A stretch of DNA of 64,000 nucleotides from Planctomycetota bacterium (lineage in GTDB: Bacteria > Planctomycetota > Phycisphaerae > Sedimentisphaerales > Anaerobacaceae). The translations under genes were made by a program, and so were the position numbers. The stretch is from the NCBI GenBank assembly GCA_019456145.1, contig VRUL01000001.1, forward strand, positions 372,001 to 436,000, in the 5' to 3' direction. The notes below the pieces were generated by a model. It was not told the origin of the DNA, searched no databases, and worked only from the letters and a program-made list of their open reading frames with translations. How positions within the stretch are numbered: the stretch's first letter is position 1; each line of letters starts with the position of its first letter. Of this stretch, positions 7,504 through 15,962 are shown piece by piece.

Positions 7504-7626
7504 ATACCAATTGTAATTAAATGTTGCGCTCTTCATAACTGGCAATAAGCCATCCCCAAGCTGCGATTGAGGCTGCCACCCATATATGCCAAATGCGCGA
7601 AGCGCAATAATTTAAAGCAATTGGTA
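7504..7626. mobile_element. Second MITE-like element (ATACCAATTG ends)
   Basis: 123-bp segment bounded by perfect 10-bp inverted ends, ATACCAATTG at 7504-7513 and CAATTGGTAT at 7617-7626 (within one base). Inside these, TAATTAAATGTTGCGC and GCGCAATAATTTAAAG continue the symmetry. No coding capacity. It lies 13 bp from the other MITE in the 477-bp gene-free gap between the membrane pair and the parvulin gene, so this gap seems to attract small elements. The target duplication is not clear. Confidence 0.55.
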
Positions 7627-7699
7627 TTAGTTGGTTTGTGATCCCCTTATAGCGGACGACATTAGAAGCAATGGGGCAGGGGCAGGATATGCAAAGGTT

Positions 7700-8557
7700 T
7701 TATATTTCTTCTATTTTGGCTTTGCTTTTCAGCTTGTCTATGAAGTCGTCAATGGTTTTTGATTTGGCCTGCTCTTTGAGCGCGTTTACTATCTGGTCTT
7801 TTACTTCTTTTAGTTCGGTCAGAGCCGGGGGCTTTCTGTCGTAGAGTTTGGCAATGTGGAATCCGAATCGTGTGCGAAAAACACCGCTTGCCTGGCCAAC
7901 GGCCAGATTGAAGACAACATCCTCGAACTCTTCGACCATTTTACCCCTTGTAATATAGCCGAGGTCGCCGCCATTTTCGGGACAGTCGGAATACTTTTGG
8001 GCCAGAGTTTCGAAAACCTCACCTTTTTTGAGTTCCTCCAGTGCTTTTTTTATAACATTCTCGGCGGCTGCTTCATCTGCCTGCCAGTTTATGTGTTTTA
8101 TTATATGACTGACCTTGATTTGTTCAGGGGATTTGAACTGCTCTTTGTTTTGGTCATAGAATTTGTCGATATCTTCTTTGGAGGGCCCGGGCAGGTCTTT
8201 GCAGATATCTTCGAGCTTGCGCTCGACTTGTATCTGCATCCGGATTGTTTCTTTGATTTTTGCTTCATCATCGGTCTCAAAATCCTTGTAAAACTGCTCG
8301 GTGTCGGCGTATTGCTCTTTTGTCTTGGCAAAAACAGAATCGAGATCATCTTTGGATATCGGGGCGCCATTGGTTTTTGCTTCCTGCCTGATTAAGACCA
8401 TTTCAATGACGTTTTCCTTAGACCAATCGAGTAGCTGTGCTTTTTGCTCCTGGGAGTTCTGGTCTTTGAAAGCCTGCTCGTAATGGGGCTTTAATCTTTC
8501 AAATTCACTTTTTATTTCGGTCTCTTCGATTTTTTGGCCGTTAACAATTAAAGTCAT
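7700..8557 (-). CDS. Peptidyl-prolyl cis-trans isomerase, parvulin type
   Basis: 285-residue protein with a SurA-like N-terminal helical part and a central rotamase domain: IKVSHIIKH, then AQKYSDCPENGGDLGYITRGKMVEEFEDVVF, and a closing VFRTRFGFHIAKLYDRKP. These are standard parvulin motifs. The ATG at 8557 has GAGGT about 7 nt upstream; the longer open frame to 8608 lacks a comparable site. No signal peptide is visible, so this copy may be cytoplasmic or be an N-terminally unusual SurA/PrsA relative. It is the last gene of a three-gene minus-strand set after the thymidylate synthase, spaced 22 bp from it. Confidence 0.85.
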   Translation of the reverse strand: MTLIVNGQKIEETEIKSEFERLKPHYEQAFKDQNSQEQKAQLLDWSKENVIEMVLIRQEAKTNGAPISKDDLDSVFAKTKEQYADTEQFYKDFETDDEAKIKETIRMQIQVERKLEDICKDLPGPSKEDIDKFYDQNKEQFKSPEQIKVSHIIKHINWQADEAAAENVIKKALEELKKGEVFETLAQKYSDCPENGGDLGYITRGKMVEEFEDVVFNLAVGQASGVFRTRFGFHIAKLYDRKPPALTELKEVKDQIVNALKEQAKSKTIDDFIDKLKSKAKIEEI

Positions 8558-8579
8558 GTTTGGTACCTCGTATCCGGTT

Positions 8580-9479
8580 TTAAATTTGGCGTTCTTTGGG
8601 TTTTGCAAAATAGTCCGGGTCCTTAGCCAATTTTTCCCTGGCCTCGTCGGTCATCATGGCAAAGGCGGGATGAGTGGTCTCCCAGGCCCGCTGGGTAAAT
8701 GGGCTTTGGCGCATCTTTTCGACTTCGACAGCGGCCTCGTCAAAATAGCTGCCGTAGATGTGCAGCGAATCGCTTATGTCGACGTATCTGCCTACTTTTA
8801 CCGGCTGATTTATTTTTTGGGAGATTCGCTCGGCAATTGTCCTCTGAAGGTCTGTAAGGGCGTAGACATTCATGAACCAGGCCTTGTACAGGTCTCTGCT
8901 GCGCCAGTGTGTGTTCATATTAAGTGAAAGCCGGCCATCATTGCCGGGCGCAAGGCGGCACCATATTCTTTGAAGGCATGGCGGGTCATCGGTCTGTGGG
9001 TCGGCGGTGGGCATCCAGGTTATCGCCTGTGCCCTGCGGCTGTGACCTGTCCGGGCCAGTTGGTCGATGATGTACTGAATCTGGTCGATCTTTCTGAACG
9101 GCTTCGGGGAATCGGCGTCCCTAATATCCTCTACCGGGCTGTACGCAAAGAGACGTTCGTGATATGTATAGGTCCACTTGCCGGCAGCAGGGTCAATCCA
9201 GTGGTCGTGGATACCGCTTATGACTTCCAGCCTGTACGACTCAAGCTCTTCGGGGCCGCCCGGGAAGTTCTTGTGAATCCTGGGCTCGCTGAAAGGGTCG
9301 GTGATTGTAACGATAACGGTTGCATCCTTGCTGGGCGGATCATCGGATTTGTCGTACTGAGTTTTGAGTTCGAGGCCCCTGTCCCATACTGCCAGAACGG
9401 CTTTCTCCCAGGCCTCGGGCAGACACTCAGCGGTTATCGCAATTACAGGTATGCCAGTGACAGTTTTAGTTGCATCCAT
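8580..9479 (-). CDS. Thymidylate synthase, archaeal-type
   Basis: 299 residues that align by eye with the C-terminal core of thymidylate synthase: RRAQAITWMPTADPQTDDPPCLQ contains the catalytic Cys in PPC, followed by a strand-rich segment, RSRD (phosphate/dUMP-binding RS-D), WFMNVYALTDLQ with the conserved Asn, and SDSLHIY in place of DxHIY. The PPCLQ and RSRD forms fit the methanogen/archaeal group rather than the E. coli type. The reaction would be dUMP plus methylene-tetrahydrofolate (or a methanogen-like cofactor) to dTMP. Related dCMP/dUMP hydroxymethylases cannot be excluded. The N-terminal about 120 residues diverge from classical ThyA. The ATG follows directly on the TGA of the upstream gene. 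Confidence 0.75.
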   Translation of the reverse strand: MDATKTVTGIPVIAITAECLPEAWEKAVLAVWDRGLELKTQYDKSDDPPSKDATVIVTITDPFSEPRIHKNFPGGPEELESYRLEVISGIHDHWIDPAAGKWTYTYHERLFAYSPVEDIRDADSPKPFRKIDQIQYIIDQLARTGHSRRAQAITWMPTADPQTDDPPCLQRIWCRLAPGNDGRLSLNMNTHWRSRDLYKAWFMNVYALTDLQRTIAERISQKINQPVKVGRYVDISDSLHIYGSYFDEAAVEVEKMRQSPFTQRAWETTHPAFAMMTDEAREKLAKDPDYFAKPKERQI

Positions 9480-10064
9480 TCAACGAGATTCCTTAAAGGT
9501 GAAAGGTTTTGTATCTTTTCTTGGTTTTGTATACATGGTGGTATCGACTTCTTCTTCAGTGACTTTATATCGCGACCAAAATCGGCGCGGCAAGTCGGCC
9601 AGCATCTGCTTGGCACGGTAGGCGTACCAGCTTTCGGGCCATCTCCGGATTATCCGGCGGCAGTTGTCGACCATCATAAGTTTGTAGCCTGTCATCGGCA
9701 GCCGGCCAATGCTGCGTCCCGGCACAGCTACGTTGAGGAACCTCTCGGCTTCTATCTCGTCTATCTCGGATAGCTGGGAGAAATACAACGTGACCGGCTC
9801 AGGGGGGGGTGGCGTTTGTACAATCGTGTTGACGGGCTTGTTAGAATCTGCTTGTTGAGTCGTCTGGGCGCTTTGCTGGGCCGGGTCTACGGCCTGGGGC
9901 CTGGTCAGGAACTTTTTTCTGTCTGCCTCCACCTGATCCGAGAAGCCCTTTTCCTGCTGTATGGGTTCGGGTTCCGGTTCAGAAGATGAAAGCACGCCTA
10001 TTAGAATAATCACGCCCAGAACTGCAACCGCGATGCCTACAATTTTGAGCCAGAAGGTATTCAT
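9480..10064 (-). CDS. Hypothetical single-pass membrane protein
   Basis: 194 residues. One hydrophobic helix near the N-terminus (about residues 7-26) is followed by a low-complexity Pro/Glu/Gln linker and then a soluble domain (VTLYFSQLSEIDEIEAERFLNVAVPGRSIGRLPMTGYKLM) that I cannot assign. The layout suggests a periplasmic or cytoplasmic domain tethered to the membrane. The stop directly abuts the start of the thymidylate synthase gene, so they are cotranscribed. The functional link, if any, is unknown. Confidence 0.7.
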   Translation of the reverse strand: MNTFWLKIVGIAVAVLGVIILIGVLSSSEPEPEPIQQEKGFSDQVEADRKKFLTRPQAVDPAQQSAQTTQQADSNKPVNTIVQTPPPPEPVTLYFSQLSEIDEIEAERFLNVAVPGRSIGRLPMTGYKLMMVDNCRRIIRRWPESWYAYRAKQMLADLPRRFWSRYKVTEEEVDTTMYTKPRKDTKPFTFKESR

Positions 10065-10182
10065 CGTTACTCACCGCCCTTTTATTGATTGATTGTTGAC
10101 TATCGATTATTTATAATCCATTCTACCGTTTAGTTTTCTTTTTTCAAATAGTAAATAGTCAATATCATACGGTCAATTGCGA

Positions 10183-10824
10183 ATGTTTACAGGGCTTATA
10201 GAGCAGGTTTGCAGGATAACATCGGTAAACCGAATCGCAGGTGCCGTGGAGCTGGGTATAGATTTAGGCAAGCTGGCCGAGGAGAGCAAAAACGGCGATA
10301 GTATAGCTGTAAGCGGGGTGTGCCTGACCGTTGCGGGATTAGGAGGCAATCTGGTGAGGTTTGACGTCAGCGGCGAAACACTGACAAAATCGAATCTGGG
10401 TAAGTTGACCGCCGGCTCGAAGGTCAATATCGAGCTGGCGATGAAAGTCGGTGAACGATTGGGCGGCCACATCGTACAAGGTCATGTTGACGGTGTGGCA
10501 AAAATAAAATCAATTGATAAGCGCGGCGAATTTGCCGATATAAGATTTGAGGCTGAGAGAGAATTGCTCGACCAGATGGTGGCTAAAGGATCGGTGGCCG
10601 TCGAGGGAATAAGTCTGACGATAGCAACTCTGGAGGGAAACAGCTTTGGCGTGGCCATAATCCCTGAGACGCTAAAGAATACCACGCTTGGTGAGGCGAA
10701 GACCGGCGACGTGGTGAATATTGAAGCCGATATAATCACCAAGACAATCAAAAAACAAATTGAGAAGATTTTATCCCAAAGACAAACTCTAACTGAGGAG
10801 AAGCTAAAACAATTGGGTTTTTAA
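10183..10824 (+). CDS. ribE: Riboflavin synthase, alpha chain
   Basis: Converts two 6,7-dimethyl-8-ribityllumazine molecules to riboflavin plus a pyrimidinedione in the cytoplasm. The 213 residues hold the two internal lumazine-binding repeats: the first starts MFTGLIEQ and includes GVCLTV and HIVQGHVDG, the second has GISLTIATLEGNSFGVAIIPETLKNTTL. The start is the ATG at 10183 (MFTGLIE is the universal opening), not the in-frame TTG six bases before. Transcribed away from the thymidylate synthase operon, with an A+T-rich 118-bp spacer. Confidence 0.95.
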   Translation: MFTGLIEQVCRITSVNRIAGAVELGIDLGKLAEESKNGDSIAVSGVCLTVAGLGGNLVRFDVSGETLTKSNLGKLTAGSKVNIELAMKVGERLGGHIVQGHVDGVAKIKSIDKRGEFADIRFEAERELLDQMVAKGSVAVEGISLTIATLEGNSFGVAIIPETLKNTTLGEAKTGDVVNIEADIITKTIKKQIEKILSQRQTLTEEKLKQLGF

Positions 10825-10935
10825 ATGATTATTGGAAAACACATTAAAAATAATAAATTATGGCCGCCCGGATAATTCTGCGGTAAGAAAGAATTCAATA
10901 GTCAATTGTAAAAAGCAAATATTCAATTTTGTATT

Positions 10936-11979
10936 ATGAACAAGAACAACGGAACCAATTCGATAAGCGAACAGATGGTGATAGGCGTAACGATGGGTGA
11001 TGCGGCCGGCATCGGCCCGGAGATTGTTGTCAAGGTGTTGGCCGAGGCGGATATACGCCGGTCTGCGAAATTTATTGTTTTCGGTATGAATGAGCAGCTC
11101 TGTTACGCGGCCGATAGGGTTGAGATTGAGCCTTTCTGGGGCCGGCATCAACACGAAAAAATCAGCAGGGATTACCCTCATAAAGTTGTTGTAGCCGATT
11201 ACGATGAGTATTCTGTTGAGCCGTGGATTAGAGGACCGAGCAAGGTTGCCGGCGAGGCTTCTGTGCGGTTTTGTCTGGATGCCGTTGACGCGGCCCGGGC
11301 CGGTATTGTAGACGCGATAGTAACAGCGCCCATTAGTAAGGTAAGCTGGAATATGGCCGGTGCGCCCTGGCCGGGCCATACCGAGATGTTAGCCGAGCGG
11401 TGCAAATCCCCGCGGAAGGTGATGATGCTTATCGCCGGTCCGTTGAAAGTGGCGCTGGCGACCATTCACGAGGCGCTTTTCGAACTGCGGCATAAGTTTA
11501 TAATCGGGTGTGTCTTCGAGCCGATAGATTTGTTAAATACCGCGTTGAAGGAAACCTGGGGCATAGAGCATCCCAGGATAGGCGTTGCCGCACTGAATCC
11601 TCACGCCGGCGAGAACGGTCAATTCGGCGATGAAGAGAGGCGGATAATATCACCTGCGATTTTATTGGCTCAGGAACAGGGTATCAAGTGCTTCGGGCCG
11701 TTCCCGGCCGACACGCTCTTTCTGCGTGCTGTCGAAGGTGAATTTGACGCCGTCGTCGCAATGTATCACGACCAGGGCATGATTCCCATAAAACTGCTCG
11801 ATTTCGAGAAGGCTGTTAATGTCACTATCGGCATCCCGATAATAAGGACATCGCCTGCCCACGGAACAGCTTTCGATATCGTAGACAGAAATCTTGCCAA
11901 TCCCGAGGGAATGAAGTCAGCCATAATGACGGCGATAAAGATGGCCAAGACGAAAAAGAATTTAGAATTGAGAGTTTAG
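10936..11979 (+). CDS. pdxA: 4-hydroxythreonine-4-phosphate dehydrogenase
   Basis: Pyridoxal phosphate biosynthesis: NAD-dependent oxidation of 4-phosphohydroxy-L-threonine. The 347 residues carry GVTMGDAAGIGPEI at the N-terminus, PWPGHTEMLAERC and MYHDQGMIPIKLL (metal-binding histidines), NPHAGENGQFGDEE, and RTSPAHGTAFDI. Length and all key motifs are normal. It lies 111 bp after ribE with an A+T-rich spacer rich in CAATAGTCAATTG-type words, and is followed by a gene for a four-helix-bundle protein. Confidence 0.95.
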   Translation: MNKNNGTNSISEQMVIGVTMGDAAGIGPEIVVKVLAEADIRRSAKFIVFGMNEQLCYAADRVEIEPFWGRHQHEKISRDYPHKVVVADYDEYSVEPWIRGPSKVAGEASVRFCLDAVDAARAGIVDAIVTAPISKVSWNMAGAPWPGHTEMLAERCKSPRKVMMLIAGPLKVALATIHEALFELRHKFIIGCVFEPIDLLNTALKETWGIEHPRIGVAALNPHAGENGQFGDEERRIISPAILLAQEQGIKCFGPFPADTLFLRAVEGEFDAVVAMYHDQGMIPIKLLDFEKAVNVTIGIPIIRTSPAHGTAFDIVDRNLANPEGMKSAIMTAIKMAKTKKNLELRV

Positions 11980-12010
11980 AATTTAGAATTAAAATTTCTT
12001 AATTACGAGG
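11969..12010. repeat. TTAGAATT-type tandem words, left flank
   Basis: Between pdxA and the next gene the sequence repeats TTTAGAATT several times. The right side of that gene (12401-12440) carries the reverse-complement words (AATTCTAACTTCTAAATTT), so the four-helix-bundle gene is bracketed by an imperfect inverted pair of A+T-rich tandem repeats. Confidence 0.5.
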
Positions 12011-12019
12011 GGAAGAAAT

Positions 12020-12400
12020 ATGAACAATAAAAAAACTCAAAGAAATTCTAAAGAAAAGGATATCAAAGAACGCAGTTTTTCATTTGCCTGTAGAATTGTG
12101 AAACTATATCAATTTCTGGCCAGGAAAAGAGGCGGAGGAGAGGTTTTAGGCAGACAGGTCTTACGCTCAGGAACATCCATTGGAGCAAACTTAGAAGAGG
12201 CTTCGGCGGGGCAGAGCAAAGCAGACTTTATTTTTAAATGTAACATTGCGCTTAAAGAAGCGCGAGAGACATACTATTGGCTTCGTCTCTTGATGACAAC
12301 CCGGATTGTCCCGGTTAGTAGATTAAGACAGTTAGCAAACGAATCGAATGAATTGGTCGCTATCCTGACAACAATCGTTAAAAAATCGCGTTCCCGCTAA
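12020..12400 (+). CDS. Four-helix bundle protein (S23/IVS type)
   Basis: 126 residues of the family found inside 23S rRNA intervening sequences and scattered in genomes (four helix bundle protein). Seen: FACRIVKLYQFL, GRQVLRSGTSIGANLEEA (the family signature, about residues 47-64), KADFIFKCNIALKEARETYYWLRLL, and ANESNELVAILTTIVKK. A GAGGGG Shine-Dalgarno sequence lies about 9 nt before the ATG. The function of the family is not established. It sits between pdxA and rsmA and is flanked by repeat words, which suggests an inserted cassette rather than part of a conserved operon. Confidence 0.85.
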   Translation: MNNKKTQRNSKEKDIKERSFSFACRIVKLYQFLARKRGGGEVLGRQVLRSGTSIGANLEEASAGQSKADFIFKCNIALKEARETYYWLRLLMTTRIVPVSRLRQLANESNELVAILTTIVKKSRSR

Positions 12401-12440
12401 TAATTCTACATTCTTAATTCTAACTTCTAAATTTATAGAG

Positions 12441-13349
12441 ATGCAGACGAAGCATCAAATCCAGCAGTTACTCGTATCGGCGGGCGTTCTCCCAAACAAA
12501 AATTTCGGTCAGCATTTTCTCATCGACCTGAATTTGATGCGGGTGCTGATAGATTCTGCTCATATCGGCAGCGATGATATTGTGTTAGAGGTGGGGTGCG
12601 GCACGGGTTCCTTGACTGAAGGCCTTGCTGAGCAGGCGGGATATTGTATCGCCGTCGAGGTTGACGATACACTTGTTAGAATCGCAAAAAATCAACTCGC
12701 ACAAAATGAAAATGTCAATGTCATCAATACCGACATCCTTGAGAGCAAGCATACAATCAGCGGTGCTGTTATAGCAGCAATCGAGGAGGCCCGTAAAAAA
12801 CACGGTGGAAGGCTGCTGTTAGTGGCCAATCTTCCTTACAATGTAGCCTGCCCGGTAATGCTGAATTTGGTAACGAGGCCAACGGTTGCAGATGAGATGT
12901 ATGTCACCGTGCAGAAGCAGGTGGCTGAGCGAATGAGTGCCAAGCCGGGCAGCGGGGATTATGGCACGTTGAGTATCTTTCTAAGCGCGACCGGTGAGGT
13001 CAAGACAGAGAGGATTTTGAAGCCGACTGTTTTTTGGCCCCAGCCACAGGTTGAATCGGCTATGGTGAGCTTCGTTCGCAAAGAAGAGAAGGTAAGCCGG
13101 GTTAAGAGTATGGAGCTATTTGGCGAGGTGATAAATCTTTTTATGGGCCATCGTCGAAAGATGCTAAAGGGATGCACAAAGTTTGCGGTTGGTGAACTTG
13201 CGAAAATTGATAACTGGCTTGCCGTTTTTGAGCAATGCTCAATCAATCCGACACATCGGCCGGAAAAATTGATGCCGGAAGATTACATCGCTATTGCAAA
13301 CATTTGCCGCGAACATAATAATATCCGACACGATTTGTTCGGAATTTAG
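12441..13349 (+). CDS. rsmA: 16S rRNA (adenine1518/1519-N6) dimethyltransferase
   Basis: RsmA (KsgA) dimethylates the two adjacent adenines of the 16S helix 45 loop. The 302 residues include PNKNFGQHFLID at the N-terminus, motif I VLEVGCGTGSLTEGLAE, the acidic motif II AVEVDD, and the catalytic NLPYNVA (NLPY form of motif IV). The C-terminal helical domain ends RPEKLMPEDYIAIAN. An insertion near residues 100-120 (ESKHTISGAVIAAIEEARKKHGGR) is longer than in many homologues. The ATG is 40 bp after the four-helix-bundle gene. Confidence 0.95.
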   Translation: MQTKHQIQQLLVSAGVLPNKNFGQHFLIDLNLMRVLIDSAHIGSDDIVLEVGCGTGSLTEGLAEQAGYCIAVEVDDTLVRIAKNQLAQNENVNVINTDILESKHTISGAVIAAIEEARKKHGGRLLLVANLPYNVACPVMLNLVTRPTVADEMYVTVQKQVAERMSAKPGSGDYGTLSIFLSATGEVKTERILKPTVFWPQPQVESAMVSFVRKEEKVSRVKSMELFGEVINLFMGHRRKMLKGCTKFAVGELAKIDNWLAVFEQCSINPTHRPEKLMPEDYIAIANICREHNNIRHDLFGI

Positions 13350-13392
13350 TCTAATGGAAATAAAGTTGCAACCTGTTTGTATGGTTGGTCCC

Positions 13393-14406
13393 TCATGGGA
13401 TTTTTTCGAATTCCTTCTTCAGGTAGTCCCACTCCTGCTGATCCATTTCCCACTCACAATAGATCGAGACACCAGTGTAATTCTTGGGGAGTGGTCTGAA
13501 CTTGTTTAATCCTGCATGAATGCCCAATAGGGCATTCTGGAGGTTCTCTACCTTAGGGGAATGGTATCCTACTCCGGCATCATCGTAAACTGGCACACCA
13601 AGCAATACTTGTGTGTCGCCAGACCAGTTCAATACATCTGATGTCCACTTAGACATCAGATGTTGATACAGTTTCGGCAGCTTGATGGAGGTGTCATACA
13701 TCATGGGAGCAATTTGTTCAGTTCTCTGAGCAACTTTTCCGAAGTATGACTCGTCCCAGTGGACATCTGGAAACGGATGCCACCGTGTCGGTGGTGGATA
13801 AGCTGCCACTGATAGAATCTTTCCATCAGGCAAAGCCTGACGCAGTTCATCCAACAAGGTGAGAAAGTCAGTGTTACCTGTTGGCATCGGTTCGATATTG
13901 AGTTGCACACTGGCAAGTCGAGGGTGGGTTTCGAGGAGGTCGACTACTGAGGAAATAAAGTTGATTCGCCACTGTTTTGATTTAGGTGAACAGTGAATAT
14001 CAAGAATGCCTCCGATCCAGGGAATAACCGAGAAATCTCCGAAGTGGTCGAGAAACCGTTCAGTCTGGACAGGATCAATAGGGGCAATCTTCCCGCTGGG
14101 ATTGCAGGGACAAACATGAGGAAAGACGTACTTCACGCCATGACTAATAAGGAGATCAGCAAGTTCTTGAATCTTCTGATCGTTTCGGAAAAGTGTCTTG
14201 TCCTTTTGATTGCGTTGAAACCAGAGATCATCTCCGAGCCAACCATGTTGAATCCAGATCCCGTTCGAACGGAGATCATGCCTGCCGTCACGAATGCGCT
14301 TGCCCGGTGACCAAGCAAGGTAGGCAATGCCGAGCAGACAGAGAATAGCGAACAGGAGCAGGATCGTGCGCCAGGGCGGTCTTTTAAGATGTTGCCATAC
14401 AGTCAT
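13393..14406 (-). CDS. Membrane-anchored GH18-like TIM-barrel protein
   Basis: 337 residues with one N-terminal membrane helix (about 14-32) and an extracytoplasmic domain. It has features of glycosyl-hydrolase-type barrels: strand-like FSVIPWIGG, SVQLNIEPMPTGN (an acidic residue at the end of a strand, as in the DxxDxDxE region of chitinases, though the full motif is absent), KILSVAAYPPP, and IAPMMYDTS, which is typical of GH18 barrels. Enzymatic activity is uncertain because only one acidic residue of the catalytic signature is evident. It is convergent with rsmA and not obviously linked to its neighbours. Confidence 0.6.
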   Translation of the reverse strand: MTVWQHLKRPPWRTILLLFAILCLLGIAYLAWSPGKRIRDGRHDLRSNGIWIQHGWLGDDLWFQRNQKDKTLFRNDQKIQELADLLISHGVKYVFPHVCPCNPSGKIAPIDPVQTERFLDHFGDFSVIPWIGGILDIHCSPKSKQWRINFISSVVDLLETHPRLASVQLNIEPMPTGNTDFLTLLDELRQALPDGKILSVAAYPPPTRWHPFPDVHWDESYFGKVAQRTEQIAPMMYDTSIKLPKLYQHLMSKWTSDVLNWSGDTQVLLGVPVYDDAGVGYHSPKVENLQNALLGIHAGLNKFRPLPKNYTGVSIYCEWEMDQQEWDYLKKEFEKIP

Positions 14407-14901
14407 TTCTTATGTGGGTAACATAAAATAATAAACACCACTTTTTTTTTAGCAATATAGTCGAGCAGGGTGGGTTTTGGGCCACCGCTGGTTATTGTTC
14501 CGATTTTTACGAGTGTTGCTATTTACTATAAATCCGGCCTGGTGCAATCTATAGAAAGTCTGATGCTATAGAATACACCAGTTCGGGCGATGCCTCAAGT
14601 TTTTTCGAGGATTTGAGATTGCCGCGGCCTTTCAGGCCTCGCTTGAGGCTGCCACACAGCGGCCGAGAGACTGGATTCCCGCCCCCCCCATCAGGTAAGG
14701 GGTAAATTTCGCGGGAATGATAGAATCGAGAATTGGTCAATCCTGGAATTTTGGCTTGGCGCGTAGGTGGATTTGAGGCATAATCTGTCTACCTATTTAT
14801 TTTGGCAACATCCCACATGGATGGAGGATGAGCCGAATTTGGGGGACAGTCGGAATTGAAGTGTTAATAAATAAGGAACAAGTTTTTATGGAGGACACAA
14901 A
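14407..14901. other. Gene-free interval of 495 bp
   Basis: Divergent spacer between the GH18-like gene and the DUF4380 gene. A short GC-richer patch (about 14600-14700) has small self-complementary pieces such as GCCTTTCAGGC. A GGAGG lies 8 nt before the DUF4380 start. No convincing gene, RNA or repeat was found; promoters for both sides must be here but I cannot place them. Confidence 0.5.
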
Positions 14902-15951
14902 ATGAGAAATCTAACAAAGATGCGCTGCGTTAACAGTGCAGTAGTAGCAGTTGGTTTTGCGCTGGTTTTTATGACAGGGCCGGAAGTTCTTGGCGGGCGA
15001 AGAGCTAAGCGGGAAAGGAAGTTAACAATGGAGAAAGTCTCTTACGCGGGATGGCCCAATTGTATTAAGCTTAGCAACGGGCAGATAGAACTTATCGCGA
15101 TAACGGATGTGGGGCCCCGGATTATGCGGTTTGGTTTTGTCGGCGGACAGAATTTGCTCAAAGAAGATAAAGACCAGATAGGCAAAACCGGCGGTGATGA
15201 ATGGCGAAGCTACGGTGGACATCGGTTGTGGCACGCCCCGGAACATATTGTCAGGACGTACTCTCTGGATAACTCGCCTATTAAATATAAATGGAACGGA
15301 ACGACTTTAATTCTTACGCAGGACGTCGAGCCAGAGACAGGTATAGTAAAAGAAATCGAGGTTACCCTGGATGAGAAGTCCAACAGCGCACGCGTGCTTC
15401 ACAGGCTGTCAAACAGAAATATGTGGGAGATCGAAGCGGCGTGCTGGGCGATGACTGTTTTGGCACAAGGGGGCAGGCTCATACTGCCGCAGGAACCTTT
15501 TGGCCCTCATCCCGAGTATCTGCTTCCTGCGCGTCCTCTGGTGATGTGGCAGTACACGGATATGGGTGACGCGCGGTGGATATGGGGGACAAAGTATATA
15601 CAACTCAAACAGAATCCCAAGGTATCAAAGAAGCAAAAGGTGGGCCTGCTCAATAAACAAGGTTGGGGAGCATATTATCTGAAAGGCGAGCTTTTCCTAA
15701 AACAGTACCCTTATATTGACGGCGCAACGTATCCCGATATGGGCTGCAACACTGAGACATTCACCAATGACGAGATGCTGGAATTCGAGACGTTAGGGCC
15801 GCTGGTTAAAATCCCGGCGGACGGGGGGAAGATTGAGCATGTCGAAGACTGGCACTTATTTAAAGTAAAGGTCGGGGAGGGCGAATCCGATATAGATAAA
15901 AAAGTGCTTCCTCTTGTGAAAAAAGCAAAAGATTTGACCTATAAATTTTAG
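14902..15951 (+). CDS. Secreted DUF4380 (mutarotase-like) protein
   Basis: 349 residues. The N-terminus (residues 1-32) is a signal peptide with a basic start and a hydrophobic core VVAVGFALVFM. The rest looks like DUF4380: LSNGQIELIAITDVGPRIMRFGFVGGQN, GGHRLWHAPEH, then RLSNRNMWEIEAACWAMTVL and GCNTETFTNDEMLEFETLGP. These resemble the galactose-mutarotase-like beta-sandwich (aldose 1-epimerase-like surface). Substrate unknown. It precedes the GH2 gene by 11 bp on the same strand, so a role in processing a polysaccharide with GH2 is likely but not proven. Confidence 0.8.
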   Translation: MRNLTKMRCVNSAVVAVGFALVFMTGPEVLGGRRAKRERKLTMEKVSYAGWPNCIKLSNGQIELIAITDVGPRIMRFGFVGGQNLLKEDKDQIGKTGGDEWRSYGGHRLWHAPEHIVRTYSLDNSPIKYKWNGTTLILTQDVEPETGIVKEIEVTLDEKSNSARVLHRLSNRNMWEIEAACWAMTVLAQGGRLILPQEPFGPHPEYLLPARPLVMWQYTDMGDARWIWGTKYIQLKQNPKVSKKQKVGLLNKQGWGAYYLKGELFLKQYPYIDGATYPDMGCNTETFTNDEMLEFETLGPLVKIPADGGKIEHVEDWHLFKVKVGEGESDIDKKVLPLVKKAKDLTYKF

Positions 15952-15962
15952 GGGATAGAAAG

